A stretch of 64,000 bases of DNA from Flavobacteriia bacterium. GTDB taxonomy: Bacteria; Bacteroidota; Bacteroidia; Flavobacteriales_D; Crocinitomicaceae. The translations under genes and the position numbers were made by a program. The stretch covers positions 19,923-83,922 of the forward strand of contig CANHQP010000005.1 of NCBI GenBank assembly GCA_947462925.1. The letters are read 5' to 3'. Below the pieces are notes generated by a model. That model did no database searches. It was given only the letters and a program-made list of their open reading frames with translations, and had not been told where the DNA came from. Shown piece after piece: positions 55,545 through 64,000 of this stretch; the stretch's first letter is position 1; each line of letters begins with the position of its first letter.

Positions 55545-57056
55545 TTATTCATCCTCAAGGTTTTCTCGCAATTTTTGACGCAATTGTCTGATATAGGTTT
55601 CCATCAAATATTTGAAATAATTCGGGGTACTTTTAGCGATGCATTTGGTGTATTGCTTCAAACGATATTCGATGTGTTCTCCCAACATTTCAAGTAAATC
55701 AAGGCCGTCGTAAAAATCTTTTGCCGATTTCATAATTACCTGAAAATGATTTTCTAACGAATCATCTACAGCCAATTTTCCTTTTTCACTTTTATCCAAG
55801 TATGCATAGTAAACATCTTTCATATTGAAACTGTCCAACATTTCAACATCCATGCGTTCACGCGCCATTCTGTTGAATTCATACACCACTTCGAATTCCA
55901 AATCATCGCCTTCAGAAAGTCTAGATTCAAGAAAACGATCTGGGAAGCGAAACGCATCTTGCCAATTGATAAAATCTTGCCATAAACCGAATCTTCGCAC
56001 ATTATTACCAAGATCAATCAATTTAAATTGACTTTTGTTTGGTAGTTTTCTTGAACCTCTTCCAATCATCTGGTGGTAAAGAGTCAAGGAACGAGTTGCA
56101 CGATTCAAAATAATTGTTTCCACTGTAGGCTCATCAAATCCAGTTGTCAAAATCCCGACCGAACTTAAAATCGCATCTGGAGTAACTTTGAACCATTCAA
56201 GTACATCTTTTCTGTCTTTTTCACTGAAAGTTGAATCTAGATGTCGGATCTTATAACCGCGTTTTTTAAAGGTCTCTTCTACCCTGATTGAAGTTTCTAT
56301 ACCTGAATTAAAAATCAAGGTTTTATTTCCGACAGCAACTTCTTCATAAGCAAAAAGTAATTTCTCTTGCATGAAAAAATTTCCATACACCATTTCTGAA
56401 CTACTTACAGTAAAATCACCGTTTGAACCAATTTTTAGACCATGTAAATTGACATCATAAGTGAATGTCTCCGCATCAGACAAGTATCCACTTTCAATCA
56501 GGGATGATATACATTCTCCAACCAAAAGTTTATTGTAATTATCATTTAAAGGCAATGCTTTATTCGAGCTCAAAGGCGTTGCAGTAACACCTAAAATATT
56601 CGCTGATTGATAATATTGAAATATTTTTCGAAAACTGTTGTAATGGGCCTCATCGACAATTACCAAACCAACACCTTCAATAAAATTTTCATTTTCGTGT
56701 AGACGGTTATTCAAGGTCTCTACCATTGCAATATAGCAATCGAAATCTTCATTTTCATCCAGTTTTTTAACATCACTGTTAATGACCTTGTTTTCAACAC
56801 CAATTGCGCTTAACTGCTTTGATGTTTGAACCGATAATTCAATTCTATGAGTTAAAATTAGGACTTTCTTTTCCCATTTTTCAATGTATTTTTTGGCGAT
56901 TTCGGAAAAAATAACCGTCTTTCCCCCTCCAGTAGGTAATTGAAATAATAGATTGAAATTAGAACCGTTTTCCTCTAATTCTGACAATATACTTTTAACT
57001 GTCTTTTCTTGGAATGGATATAATTTTTTCGCTTCATAAAGTTCAGTATCTATCAT
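55545..57056 (-). CDS. DEAH-box superfamily 2 helicase
   Basis: This 503-aa protein shows motif I LPTGGGKTV, motif II DEAH, motif III TAT, and the late LTTGFDEPTVETIILNRATRS with QMIGRGSRK (motif VI), a ResIII/SSL2-type SF2 helicase. The last 130 residues are helical and without a recognised domain. It stands alone, with no methylase or nuclease beside it, so a restriction role is not supported. The ATG at 57056 is chosen; a TAATTTTG box lies 22 nt before it. Confidence 0.87.
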   Translation of the reverse strand: MIDTELYEAKKLYPFQEKTVKSILSELEENGSNFNLLFQLPTGGGKTVIFSEIAKKYIEKWEKKVLILTHRIELSVQTSKQLSAIGVENKVINSDVKKLDENEDFDCYIAMVETLNNRLHENENFIEGVGLVIVDEAHYNSFRKIFQYYQSANILGVTATPLSSNKALPLNDNYNKLLVGECISSLIESGYLSDAETFTYDVNLHGLKIGSNGDFTVSSSEMVYGNFFMQEKLLFAYEEVAVGNKTLIFNSGIETSIRVEETFKKRGYKIRHLDSTFSEKDRKDVLEWFKVTPDAILSSVGILTTGFDEPTVETIILNRATRSLTLYHQMIGRGSRKLPNKSQFKLIDLGNNVRRFGLWQDFINWQDAFRFPDRFLESRLSEGDDLEFEVVYEFNRMARERMDVEMLDSFNMKDVYYAYLDKSEKGKLAVDDSLENHFQVIMKSAKDFYDGLDLLEMLGEHIEYRLKQYTKCIAKSTPNYFKYLMETYIRQLRQKLRENLEDE

Positions 57057-57078
57057 TGTCTGTATCAAAATTGGGCTA

Positions 57079-57086
57079 CAAAATTA
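57079..57086 (-). promoter_or_regulatory. -7 box TAATTTTG upstream of DEAH helicase gene
   Basis: It matches TAnnTTTG on the minus strand, 22 nt before the ATG. Confidence 0.55.
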
Positions 57087-57238
57087 CGCTTCTTTTATGG
57101 AATATCAAACCTAAAATAAGAAATAAGATTTTTTATTTTTTATAAGGCTCTGTTCGAAGCTTTAATCTACTCAATTGTTATAATCCTATTGTTAAAAGTA
57201 GATTGACTAAAATCAGTTCAAAATCCTGAAAAAAACCT

Positions 57239-57246
57239 TATTTTTG
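57239..57246 (+). promoter_or_regulatory. -7 box TATTTTTG upstream of trxB
   Basis: It matches TAnnTTTG, 18 nt before the trxB ATG at 57265, and lies over the longer open-frame start at 57244. Confidence 0.55.
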
Positions 57247-57264
57247 CCAACAAACAAACACGAA

Positions 57265-58215
57265 ATGAGCAATATCGAAAAAGTAAAATGCCTTATTATT
57301 GGTTCTGGACCAGCAGGTTATACGGCAGCAATTTATGCTGCAAGAGCGGATATGCATCCTGTTATGTATCAAGGTATGCAACCAGGTGGACAATTAACAA
57401 CAACAAATGAAGTAGAAAACTTCCCTGGATATCCAAATGGAATCTCAGGACCAGAAATGATGGTTGAATTAGAAGCACAAGCCAAAAGATTCGAAACTGA
57501 CGTGAGATTTGGCTTTATCACTAAGGTCGATTTCTCTGGAGATCTTCATAAATGTTGGGCTGATGACGGAAAAGAAATTCATGCTGAAACGGTTATTATA
57601 TCAACTGGTGCAAGTGCAAAATACTTGGGTTTACCTTCGGAACAAAAATATTTAGAATTAGGTGGTGGTGTTTCTGCTTGCGCTGTCTGCGATGGTTTTT
57701 TCTACCGTGGACAAGAAACAGTAATTGTAGGTGCTGGAGATTCAGCTTGTGAAGAAGCACATTATTTATCTAAACTTTGTACCAAAGTGACCATGCTGGT
57801 AAGAAAAGATGAATTCAGGGCTTCCAAGATCATGGCGGAAAGAGTTAAAAACACCCCAAATATTGAAATTCTATTCAGTACAGATACTGTGGAAGTACTA
57901 GGTGATGGCAATGGTGTGACAGGTGCACTAGTAAAAAACAGTGTAACCGGAGAAGAAAAAACGATTCCTTGCACAGGATTTTTTGTGGCAATTGGACACA
58001 AACCAAATACCGACATCTTTGCAGATTACATCAACTTGGACGAAACAGGATACATTAAATATGAGCAACCAGGAACTTCTTTGACGAATGTTGCTGGTGT
58101 TTTCGTTGCTGGTGATGCGGCAGATAAAAGATATAGACAAGCAATTACAGCAGCAGGAACAGGATGTATGGCAGCTTTAGATGCAGAAAGATATTTGGCC
58201 GCAAAAGGTCATTAG
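57265..58215 (+). CDS. trxB: Thioredoxin-disulfide reductase
   Basis: This 316-aa flavoenzyme passes electrons from NADPH to thioredoxin. Visible are the FAD-binding GSGPAGYTAAIYAARA, GGQLTTTNEVENFPGYP, the redox-active CAVCDGFFYRGQ, the NADPH-binding GAGDSACEEAHYLS and the C-terminal FAD segment GVFVAGDAADKRYRQAITAAGTGCMAA. The ATG giving MSNIEKVKCLIIGSG is used. A strong terminator follows. Confidence 0.96.
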   Translation: MSNIEKVKCLIIGSGPAGYTAAIYAARADMHPVMYQGMQPGGQLTTTNEVENFPGYPNGISGPEMMVELEAQAKRFETDVRFGFITKVDFSGDLHKCWADDGKEIHAETVIISTGASAKYLGLPSEQKYLELGGGVSACAVCDGFFYRGQETVIVGAGDSACEEAHYLSKLCTKVTMLVRKDEFRASKIMAERVKNTPNIEILFSTDTVEVLGDGNGVTGALVKNSVTGEEKTIPCTGFFVAIGHKPNTDIFADYINLDETGYIKYEQPGTSLTNVAGVFVAGDAADKRYRQAITAAGTGCMAALDAERYLAAKGH

Positions 58216-58230
58216 AACTTGAAAAAAAAG

Positions 58231-58270
58231 AAAAAATCCTTTCACAATAGAATGTGAGAGGATTTTTTTT
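58231..58270 (+). terminator. trxB terminator
   Basis: AATCCTTTCACA pairs with TGTGAGAGGATT (one mismatch), with A-rich and T-rich flanks, so it may also serve the convergent DUF4328 gene. Confidence 0.88.
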
Positions 58271-58284
58271 GACTTAAAAATCAA

Positions 58285-58980
58285 TTAAATTCCTGCATCA
58301 AGTAAATCGCCATTTATCTTATTATAGCCTTGATTATCAATTTCTTTTTCTAAAAGCAATTCCATTTCATTATAATTTTGTATCGTCTTCACTGTTAGGA
58401 TAGACAATGGAATAAAAATTACAACCATAAATATCGAAAAAAGTGTAGAAGCTATTAATTCTCCTAAATCGTCAGCTGAACCAAGAAAAGAACTAGATAT
58501 CCTGCTAAGTACGCCTGTTCCAATCCAAAGACCCCACCACCAACCAATGATGGATTTGCGAGATTTTTTTTCATCAATTAGCTTTTTATCAAGCAAATAG
58601 TTTTCAGCATTTTCATAAATTTCTTGCATCAATTGAAATGGCTTGAATAAATTCATAATTGGAACAAACCAAGCGCCTGAAACCCATCCATTTGTTGAAG
58701 CCATAGATTTAAATTTTATTTCCTGATTAAAATAAGCTCTTCTAAACCATTGAATAAAAAACACCACTGAAAAAAGGTAAAGAATTGCAAATAGAATTGC
58801 GATTATTGACTGTCGAAAGTCATTGGAATTAGCAACTTCTGGCGTAATACTATAACCTTCAGCAACACTTTTTAAAAGCAGATATTGAAAAAAACTTGAA
58901 ATAGATGAAATTATTTGAAATGCCATTACGATCCAAATAAATGTGGTAGCTAGTTTTGCACGATTTGCATTAGGTCTCAT
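58285..58980 (-). CDS. DUF4328 membrane protein
   Basis: This 231-aa protein has four or five membrane helices. The DUF4328-type segment WFRRAYFNQ, NGWVSGAWFVPIMNLFKPFQLMQEIY, IIGWWWGLWIGTG is clear. The function is unknown. A TACATTTG box (59003-59010) lies 22 nt before the ATG. Confidence 0.86.
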   Translation of the reverse strand: MRPNANRAKLATTFIWIVMAFQIISSISSFFQYLLLKSVAEGYSITPEVANSNDFRQSIIAILFAILYLFSVVFFIQWFRRAYFNQEIKFKSMASTNGWVSGAWFVPIMNLFKPFQLMQEIYENAENYLLDKKLIDEKKSRKSIIGWWWGLWIGTGVLSRISSSFLGSADDLGELIASTLFSIFMVVIFIPLSILTVKTIQNYNEMELLLEKEIDNQGYNKINGDLLDAGI

Positions 58981-59060
58981 AAATTTATTTTTTTTAGTTT
59001 TTCAAATGTAAACAAAAGCTTACAAAACAATAGACGAATCTTACATTTAACATAAATTGA

Positions 59061-59091
59061 TTGCTTTTCAAATGCAATAAATGTATTTTTG
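59061..59091 (+). promoter_or_regulatory. Peptidase promoter: TTG, 20 nt, TATTTTTG
   Basis: A -33 TTG (59061-59063) is followed after exactly 20 nt by TATTTTTG (59084-59091), a good Bacteroidota promoter, 17 nt before the ATG of the M1 peptidase. Confidence 0.68.
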
Positions 59092-59108
59092 AAATCAAAC
59101 AAACTAAA

Positions 59109-61073
59109 ATGAAAAAACAAATTCTCCTCTCTATTTTTGCAATCAGTTCACTTTCTGTGTTTTCCCAAAAGAATGAACATAGTTGTTCTAATCTAAAATC
59201 CAAAATGAATTTATCAAAAAGTGCCAGTTTAACTGTCGCTCAAATTGCACAAACAGAAAGATATGATGTGCATTATTACACTTTGGATGTTGAAATGACG
59301 AATCTATCTACAGATATTGCTGGTACAGGCGAAATTTATGGAACTGCAAATGAAGATTTGGATACGGTTTGGTTTGAACTTTTTAATGCTTTCACAATCA
59401 ATGAAATTCGTCTAAACGGAATAACAACTCCCTATGCAAGACAAGGTTCTGCAATTAAAGTTCCTGTGAATATTTTATCTGGTGAGAATTTTATTATTTC
59501 TACTGATTATCAAGGAACTCCTCCAACTGCGGTTACAAATCCGCTGGGTGGTGCAGGAATGACCAATGATAATTCACCATCTTGGGGAAATCAAGTTACT
59601 TGGTCTTTGAGTGAACCTTTTTCTGCTTACGAATGGTGGCCATGTAAACAATCTTTGCGCGACAAAGCAGACAGTGTATCAGTGAAAATAACTGTTCCAT
59701 CCACTTGTAAAGCTGGTTCAAATGGTGTTTTAGAAAATGTTGTTGATTTGGGAAATGGAAAGTCGAGATATGAATGGAAACACCGTCATCCAATTGATTA
59801 CTATTTAGTTTCAGTCGCTGTTGCAGAATATATTGAATATAATGTTTATGCAAACCCAACAGGCGCAACGAATCCAATTTTGATTCAAAATTTTATTTAC
59901 AATAATCCTCAAACTTTACCCAATTTTCAGGATGAAATAGATGAAACAGTTGATTTTATGGAGCTTTTTTCCGATATTTTTGGATTGTATCCCTTTGCCG
60001 ATGAAAAATATGGACATTGCATGGCACCATTGAGCGGAGGCATGGAACATCAAACAATGACAACTCAAGGATTTTTTGAAAAAACATTGACTTCTCATGA
60101 ATTGGCTCACCAATGGTTTGGAGATAAAGTAACTTGTGCTTCTTGGGCTGATATTTGGGTAAATGAAGGATTTGCTTCTTATGCAGAATATTTAATTTTG
60201 GAAAATTTATATCCTTCAGAAGAAATTGCAGATATGAATGCTAGACATAATAATATCATGCAGCAACCCGGAGGAAGTGTTTGGGTGCTAGATAGTTTGA
60301 ATGAAGGAGCTATTTTTTCAAGTAGATTGGTATACGACAAAGGAGCTGCGATTGTGCACACTATGCGCTTTTTAGCTAATAATGATGCTTTATTTTTTCA
60401 AGGCTTGAATGACTATCTAAACACTTTTTCAGACAGCGTATCAATTGGATTAGATGTAAAGGCAGCGCTTGAAAATGCAACCGGAGTAGATTACACCGCC
60501 AATTTTGAAGAATGGTATTTCGGTGAAGGATTTCCAACATATTCGGTTGTTTGGAACAAAATTGGAACTGATTTACAATTAAAAATTACTCATACTACAT
60601 CGAGACCAAATGTTACCCCAACTTTTACAAATCCACTGGAAATAAAGTTCACAAGAACTGGATTAGCAGATACAACGATTCGATTTGACATTCAATCGAA
60701 TGACGAAAATTATGTCATTCAAAACATGGCTGCCATCTCTAATATTTCTAGCTTAGACCCTAATAACTGGATTATCAATCGCACGGGTTCTATCGTTTTT
60801 GACAATGCTTTTGTAGCTTCAACAGAAGAAATATCAAAAGAAGAACAGATTGACATTTATCCAAATCCTAATAATGGAATTTTTACTTTATCACTAAAAA
60901 AAGCAGGAAATTACAAAGTTGATATTTTGGATACAAAGGGTAGAATCGTTGCTCAAAAGAGTTTTGATAAAAATATTCAGATTGACTTGACAAAAGAAAT
61001 TAAAGGCTTGTATTTGTTGCAAATTACAAGTGCTGATGGAAATCAAACTATTAGAAAAATCGTAAAAAACTAA
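59109..61073 (+). CDS. Secreted M1-family metallopeptidase with type IX sorting domain
   Basis: This 654-aa aminopeptidase-like protein has a signal peptide (to about SVFSQ). An N-terminal beta domain comes before the catalytic domain, which has GGMEHQT (exopeptidase-motif position), the zinc motif HELAHQWFG and the third ligand in NEGFASY. The last 75 residues form a type IX secretion (Por) sorting tail: IDIYPNPNNGIFTL and KGLYLLQI followed by IRKIVKN. It is therefore exported and probably attached to or released from the surface, degrading peptides for nutrition. GGMEH replaces the common GAMEN. Confidence 0.93.
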   Translation: MKKQILLSIFAISSLSVFSQKNEHSCSNLKSKMNLSKSASLTVAQIAQTERYDVHYYTLDVEMTNLSTDIAGTGEIYGTANEDLDTVWFELFNAFTINEIRLNGITTPYARQGSAIKVPVNILSGENFIISTDYQGTPPTAVTNPLGGAGMTNDNSPSWGNQVTWSLSEPFSAYEWWPCKQSLRDKADSVSVKITVPSTCKAGSNGVLENVVDLGNGKSRYEWKHRHPIDYYLVSVAVAEYIEYNVYANPTGATNPILIQNFIYNNPQTLPNFQDEIDETVDFMELFSDIFGLYPFADEKYGHCMAPLSGGMEHQTMTTQGFFEKTLTSHELAHQWFGDKVTCASWADIWVNEGFASYAEYLILENLYPSEEIADMNARHNNIMQQPGGSVWVLDSLNEGAIFSSRLVYDKGAAIVHTMRFLANNDALFFQGLNDYLNTFSDSVSIGLDVKAALENATGVDYTANFEEWYFGEGFPTYSVVWNKIGTDLQLKITHTTSRPNVTPTFTNPLEIKFTRTGLADTTIRFDIQSNDENYVIQNMAAISNISSLDPNNWIINRTGSIVFDNAFVASTEEISKEEQIDIYPNPNNGIFTLSLKKAGNYKVDILDTKGRIVAQKSFDKNIQIDLTKEIKGLYLLQITSADGNQTIRKIVKN

Positions 61074-61083
61074 TTGGATTTCA

Positions 61084-61608
61084 ATGGATAAATCGTTCAT
61101 GTTAAAATACACAGAGGAAGAATATTGGTCAATCTACGTGTCAAAATTCACTAGAAAGTCTAATGTTTTAAATCATTACAGTACTTTACCTTGGATCATT
61201 ATCACCTTTCTATTCCTAGTCGTTTGTAGTTTATTTGCATTTGTTTACATGCAAAATAATAAATTTTTCGACTTGGCCATTTGTGTGGTAACTTTCTTAA
61301 TCTCATTGATTTTCTTGGCTCATACTTTGAAAAAAAGCCAAAAATTGATTTTAACGATGAAAAACTTAAAAGAATACTACGATTATATAAAAGACGGTGT
61401 AGAAATTAGCATCAACAAGGCAAATTTGATTTTTGCTTATAAAAGTCAGAAAGAAATAATAAAATGGATTGAATGTAAAAACATTATCATTGAAGAAAAA
61501 TACATTCAATTTTATTTTTACGCTCGAACACCCATTTTGATCCCTAAAGGTTCACAAACGATGGATAAAATCAAGCAATTTGAGCAAGAAATTGAAACGT
61601 TTCTTTAA
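61084..61608 (+). CDS. YcxB-like membrane protein
   Basis: This 174-aa protein has two adjacent membrane helices (about residues 35-57 and 63-82) between soluble parts; the C-terminal part with IKWIECKNIIIEEKYIQFYF and TPILIPKGSQTMDKIKQFE matches the YcxB-like domain. The function is unknown. It starts 10 nt after the peptidase gene and may share its transcript. Confidence 0.78.
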   Translation: MDKSFMLKYTEEEYWSIYVSKFTRKSNVLNHYSTLPWIIITFLFLVVCSLFAFVYMQNNKFFDLAICVVTFLISLIFLAHTLKKSQKLILTMKNLKEYYDYIKDGVEISINKANLIFAYKSQKEIIKWIECKNIIIEEKYIQFYFYARTPILIPKGSQTMDKIKQFEQEIETFL

Positions 61609-61677
61609 ATTTTGATGCTTGAAAAAAAGTACTAAAAATTTAAAATAACTATCTTTACAACTCTTAAAAATAAAACA

Positions 61678-62568
61678 ATGAAAAACGTAGCTGTAATTGG
61701 AGCAGGAACAATGGGAAATGGTATAGCACATACATTTGCCCAATTTGGATATAAAGTTTCTTTGATAGATGTTGCGCAAACTTCCCTAGACAAAGGAATT
61801 GCAACAATCACAAAAAATTTAGATCGTCAGGTTGCAAAAGAATCAATTTCTGAAGCTCAAAAAGCTGAAACACTAAATAACATTACCACATTCACTTCAA
61901 TTGCTGAAGGAGTAAAAAACGTTGAATTAGTCGTTGAGGCAGCAACTGAAAATATCGACTTAAAATTGAAAATTTTCAAAGAATTGAGTGATGTAACTCC
62001 TGAATCTGTGATTTTAGCTTCAAATACATCTTCCATTTCAATAACGAAAATTGCGTCCGTAACAAACAGACCTGAAAAAGTGATTGGAATGCATTTCATG
62101 AATCCAGTTCCAGTGATGAAATTGGTTGAAATTATTCGTGGTTATTCAACTACGGATGAAGTGACAAATTTGATCATGGAAACTTCTAAAAAATTAAATA
62201 AAATTCCAGTAGAAGTAAATGATTATCCGGGATTTGTTGCTAATAGAATATTGATGCCAATGATCAATGAAGCCATTTATACCCTGTATGAAGGAGTTGC
62301 TGGTGTAGAAGAAATTGACACAGTAATGAAATTGGGTATGGCACATCCAATGGGTCCATTGCAATTGGCTGATTTTATTGGATTAGACGTTTGTTTGGCA
62401 ATTTTAGAAGTGCTGCATAACGGATTTGGTAATCCAAAATATGCACCTTGTCCGTTATTAGTAAACATGGTAACCGCAGGAAAAAAAGGAGTAAAAACTG
62501 GTGAAGGTTTTTACAGTTGGGGACATGGTACAAAAGAGCTTCTCGTAGCACCGAATTTTAAAAAATAA
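61678..62568 (+). CDS. hbd: 3-hydroxybutyryl-CoA dehydrogenase
   Basis: This 296-aa enzyme interconverts 3-hydroxyacyl-CoA and 3-oxoacyl-CoA using NAD(P). Visible are the Rossmann motif GAGTMGNGIAHTFA, LASNTSSISITKIA, HFMNPVPVMKLVEII with the catalytic His, NDYPGFVANRILMPMINEA and the C-terminal MKLGMAHPMGPLQLADFIGLD. It is the single-domain type, not a fused FadB. It could act with the thiolase at 2.4-3.6 kb. A TATCTTTA box lies about 20 nt upstream; a terminator follows. Confidence 0.94.
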   Translation: MKNVAVIGAGTMGNGIAHTFAQFGYKVSLIDVAQTSLDKGIATITKNLDRQVAKESISEAQKAETLNNITTFTSIAEGVKNVELVVEAATENIDLKLKIFKELSDVTPESVILASNTSSISITKIASVTNRPEKVIGMHFMNPVPVMKLVEIIRGYSTTDEVTNLIMETSKKLNKIPVEVNDYPGFVANRILMPMINEAIYTLYEGVAGVEEIDTVMKLGMAHPMGPLQLADFIGLDVCLAILEVLHNGFGNPKYAPCPLLVNMVTAGKKGVKTGEGFYSWGHGTKELLVAPNFKK

Positions 62569-62579
62569 AATCATTATTT

Positions 62580-62611
62580 AAAGCGCTATTTCCTTGGAAT
62601 AGCGCTTTTTT
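62580..62611 (+). terminator. Terminator after hydroxybutyryl-CoA dehydrogenase gene
   Basis: AAAGCGCTATT pairs with AATAGCGCTTT across an 8-nt loop, followed by T. Confidence 0.92.
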
Positions 62612-62624
62612 GTTGTAAATAAAA

Positions 62625-63413
62625 ATGGCAAAGAAAAATCCAATCAAAGCAGTTAGGCGAAAACCTGTACGGAAACCAATAAAACGAAAAAAAGCAAAAA
62701 GCAGTTCGAAAAATTGGAAATGGATTTCTTTGATTATTTTACTCTTAAGCACGGGAATAATTGTTTACTATACTTTTGCTGAGAAAAAAGTGATGACAGT
62801 TGATACCTTTCGAAAATCTGTTCCTGAAGGTTTTGCCACAATTGGATTAGACGTTTCTCACCATCAAGGAGACATTGATTGGGAAAAGTTAATGGTTAAA
62901 TCAGGATTTGACAGCATCATTCACTTCGTATATTGCAAAGCCTCTGAAGGAAATACGCATTTAGATACAAAATGGGAACAGAATCGCAAGGCTTTGAATG
63001 ATTTAGGAATTCCAAATGGCGCTTATCATTTTTTTATACCCACCGATCCGCCCAGACCGCAAGCAACCCATTTCTTGGATGTTTGGAAAAAAAGAGATAT
63101 CGATCTTCCACCAGTATTAGATGTTGAATCAGAAGGATTTTCAGACAAAGATTTGATTGCTAAAATGAAAATTTGGCTCACTGAAGTGGAATTGAAAACT
63201 GGAGTGCGTCCCGTCATATATACTTCTCTTAATTTTTACGAAACAAAGTTTCAAAATGACTTTTTGGACTACCAGTTTTGGATAGCAGCTTATTCTCGTA
63301 AACCTCAATGTATCAATGATAAAAGAATCATACATTGGCAATTTTCTGAATCTGGAAGTTTGCCGGGAATTGATGAATTGGTTGATTTGAATGTATCCAA
63401 GTCAAATTACTAG
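62625..63413 (+). CDS. GH25 lysozyme-like muramidase, membrane-anchored
   Basis: This 262-aa protein has a very basic N-terminus (about residues 1-30), one membrane helix (about 32-49) and a GH25 domain: GLDVSHHQGDIDW with the first acidic residue, YCKASEGNTHLD, YHFF, and the DxE pair in PVLDVESEG. QFWIAAYSRKPQ and IIHWQFSESG are typical of the last strands. It would cleave the glycan strands of peptidoglycan from the membrane side, for turnover. Confidence 0.92.
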   Translation: MAKKNPIKAVRRKPVRKPIKRKKAKSSSKNWKWISLIILLLSTGIIVYYTFAEKKVMTVDTFRKSVPEGFATIGLDVSHHQGDIDWEKLMVKSGFDSIIHFVYCKASEGNTHLDTKWEQNRKALNDLGIPNGAYHFFIPTDPPRPQATHFLDVWKKRDIDLPPVLDVESEGFSDKDLIAKMKIWLTEVELKTGVRPVIYTSLNFYETKFQNDFLDYQFWIAAYSRKPQCINDKRIIHWQFSESGSLPGIDELVDLNVSKSNY

Positions 63414-63546
63414 CTTGGATGTAAATATTTACACTTTGTCGTTTTTTAACTGTCGTTCAGCTAATAAATACAATAATTGTAACAAGTAAATCTATCTTTT
63501 GTAAATCAAATTACTATATTTAAGAAATTAACAAGTCTTAAAAAAG

Positions 63547-63867
63547 TTGAATAATACAAAAATTGAGAAAGATTTATCTATTGCTGATAAAATGAACTCC
63601 AAAGTAAAGCTAGCAAATATCTTTGGCTTGTTGTCTTGTGGCATATTTTTAACAACTGGAATAAATGACTTTTTAATAGGAGATCCTCAATCTGGAATTT
63701 TTCTTGAATTATTAGCAATATTGAGTCTTTTGACCTTGGCAGTTAATTATTATTTCACTCCGAAAACTGCTTTTCTATACCTATTTGGCATCATTACAGC
63801 AGGAGTTTTCTTTTTTGATTCCTATTCTGGAATTGATTCGGGTTGTTATTTACCTGAGTTCGATTAA
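63547..63867 (+). CDS. Small membrane protein of unknown function
   Basis: This up to 106-aa protein has three hydrophobic segments in residues about 22-95 ([57 protein letters not shown]). The assigned start is TTG 63547, because a stop lies three codons before it; ATG 63595 (90 aa) is a possible alternative. It is not recognised. Its stop overlaps the stop of the convergent partial gene. Confidence 0.6.
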   Translation: MNNTKIEKDLSIADKMNSKVKLANIFGLLSCGIFLTTGINDFLIGDPQSGIFLELLAILSLLTLAVNYYFTPKTAFLYLFGIITAGVFFFDSYSGIDSGCYLPEFD

Positions 63868-64000
63868 AAAAGCACTAATTGATTTGTGTCTGAATACTCC
63901 ACTTTAATTGCTGGTTTTTTAGGAAAAAAACAATAGGCAATTAACCCTGAAATTAGGTTGGTAATAAAGTTTTCAAATGACCGATGGCGAGAGTGTTCTA
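63864..64000 (-). CDS. C-terminal end of an unknown membrane protein (cut by window end)
   Basis: A minus-strand frame is open from the window end for 44 codons: a hydrophobic stretch ([18 protein letters not shown]) followed by a polar tail ([19 protein letters not shown]) before TAA. The composition looks like a real protein end with a membrane helix near the C-terminus. Its stop overlaps the convergent gene's stop by 4 nt. Identity is unknown. Confidence 0.5.
   Translation of the reverse strand, partial: EHSRHRSFENFITNLISGLIAYCFFPKKPAIKVEYSDTNQLVLF

Noticed and set aside
55545..57056. DEAH helicase as part of a restriction or defence system
   Set aside because: No methylase, nuclease or other defence gene is adjacent; neighbours are a lipoprotein gene and trxB.
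1..64000. tRNA, rRNA, integrase, transposase or phage genes
   Set aside because: None could be recognised on either strand. Weak tRNA-like folds cannot be excluded without a covariance search.

Overview
The window is about 64 kb of AT-rich chromosomal DNA from a Bacteroidota member, most likely order Flavobacteriales (a Fluviicola/Crocinitomicaceae-like organism is a guess only). Several signs support this: a bacillithiol gene (bshA), a type IX secretion sorting tail on the M1 peptidase, many families typical of the phylum (DUF983, DUF3078, DUF3817, DUF4328, TIGR02757, MORN_2, FUSC), no strong Shine-Dalgarno sequences, and repeated TAnnTTTG boxes, the phylum's -7 promoter element. No rRNA, tRNA, CRISPR array, insertion sequence, phage or conjugation gene was recognised. 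About 62 genes are supported, including two that run off the window ends and one 47-codon gene.

Layout. 0-9.4 kb: end of a beta-lactamase-like serine hydrolase, bshA, DUF983, a thiolase, DUF3078, a small zinc-ribbon protein, a VWA-like membrane protein, and a ClC chloride channel split by a one-base homopolymer change. 9.5-15.2 kb: housekeeping genes (fbaA, accD, efp) with an alpha/beta hydrolase and two FKBP prolyl isomerases. A 580-bp gap here holds GC-richer repeats. 15.4-18.6 kb: an AT-richer group of three accessory genes (AraC regulator, esterase, unknown). 18.7-29.6 kb: TIGR02757, a LolD-like ATPase, ribBA, a second copy of the zinc-ribbon protein preceded by a repeat cluster, lon, pcm, a DEAD-box helicase and uvrB. 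29.6-32.5 kb: VanZ-like, S1/P1-type zinc phospholipase/nuclease, comB, DUF3817, CYTH.

32.8-39.3 kb: a tightly packed deacetylase-FemAB-SDR operon, then a radical SAM enzyme overlapping a large lipoprotein gene and followed by a beta-barrel-like protein. This is the least understood part of the window. 39.6-46.4 kb: a MenI-like thioesterase with isochorismate synthase (menaquinone), a MORN_2 protein, a thioesterase, a CapD/FlaA1-type sugar epimerase, a SUI1-like factor, a variant GDPD lipoprotein, a small outer-membrane protein, and a very small Cys/Lys-rich protein. 46.6-64 kb: FUSC membrane protein, valS, secreted and membrane proteins, a DEAH helicase, trxB, DUF4328, a secreted M1 peptidase, YcxB, a 3-hydroxybutyryl-CoA dehydrogenase, a GH25 lysozyme and two small membrane proteins.

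Most genes are independent housekeeping or envelope functions. No clear new defence or mobile system is visible. The best leads are non-coding: a dispersed 19-bp repeat (five copies at two sites), promoters placed 3-4 nt before start codons (candidate leaderless mRNAs), a terminator core used twice, and the homopolymer-split ClC gene. Coding leads are the 47-aa Cys-rich protein, the paralogous zinc-ribbon pair, and the deacetylase/FemAB/SDR plus radical SAM/lipoprotein neighbourhood. All family names come from reading the sequences; no database search was run.
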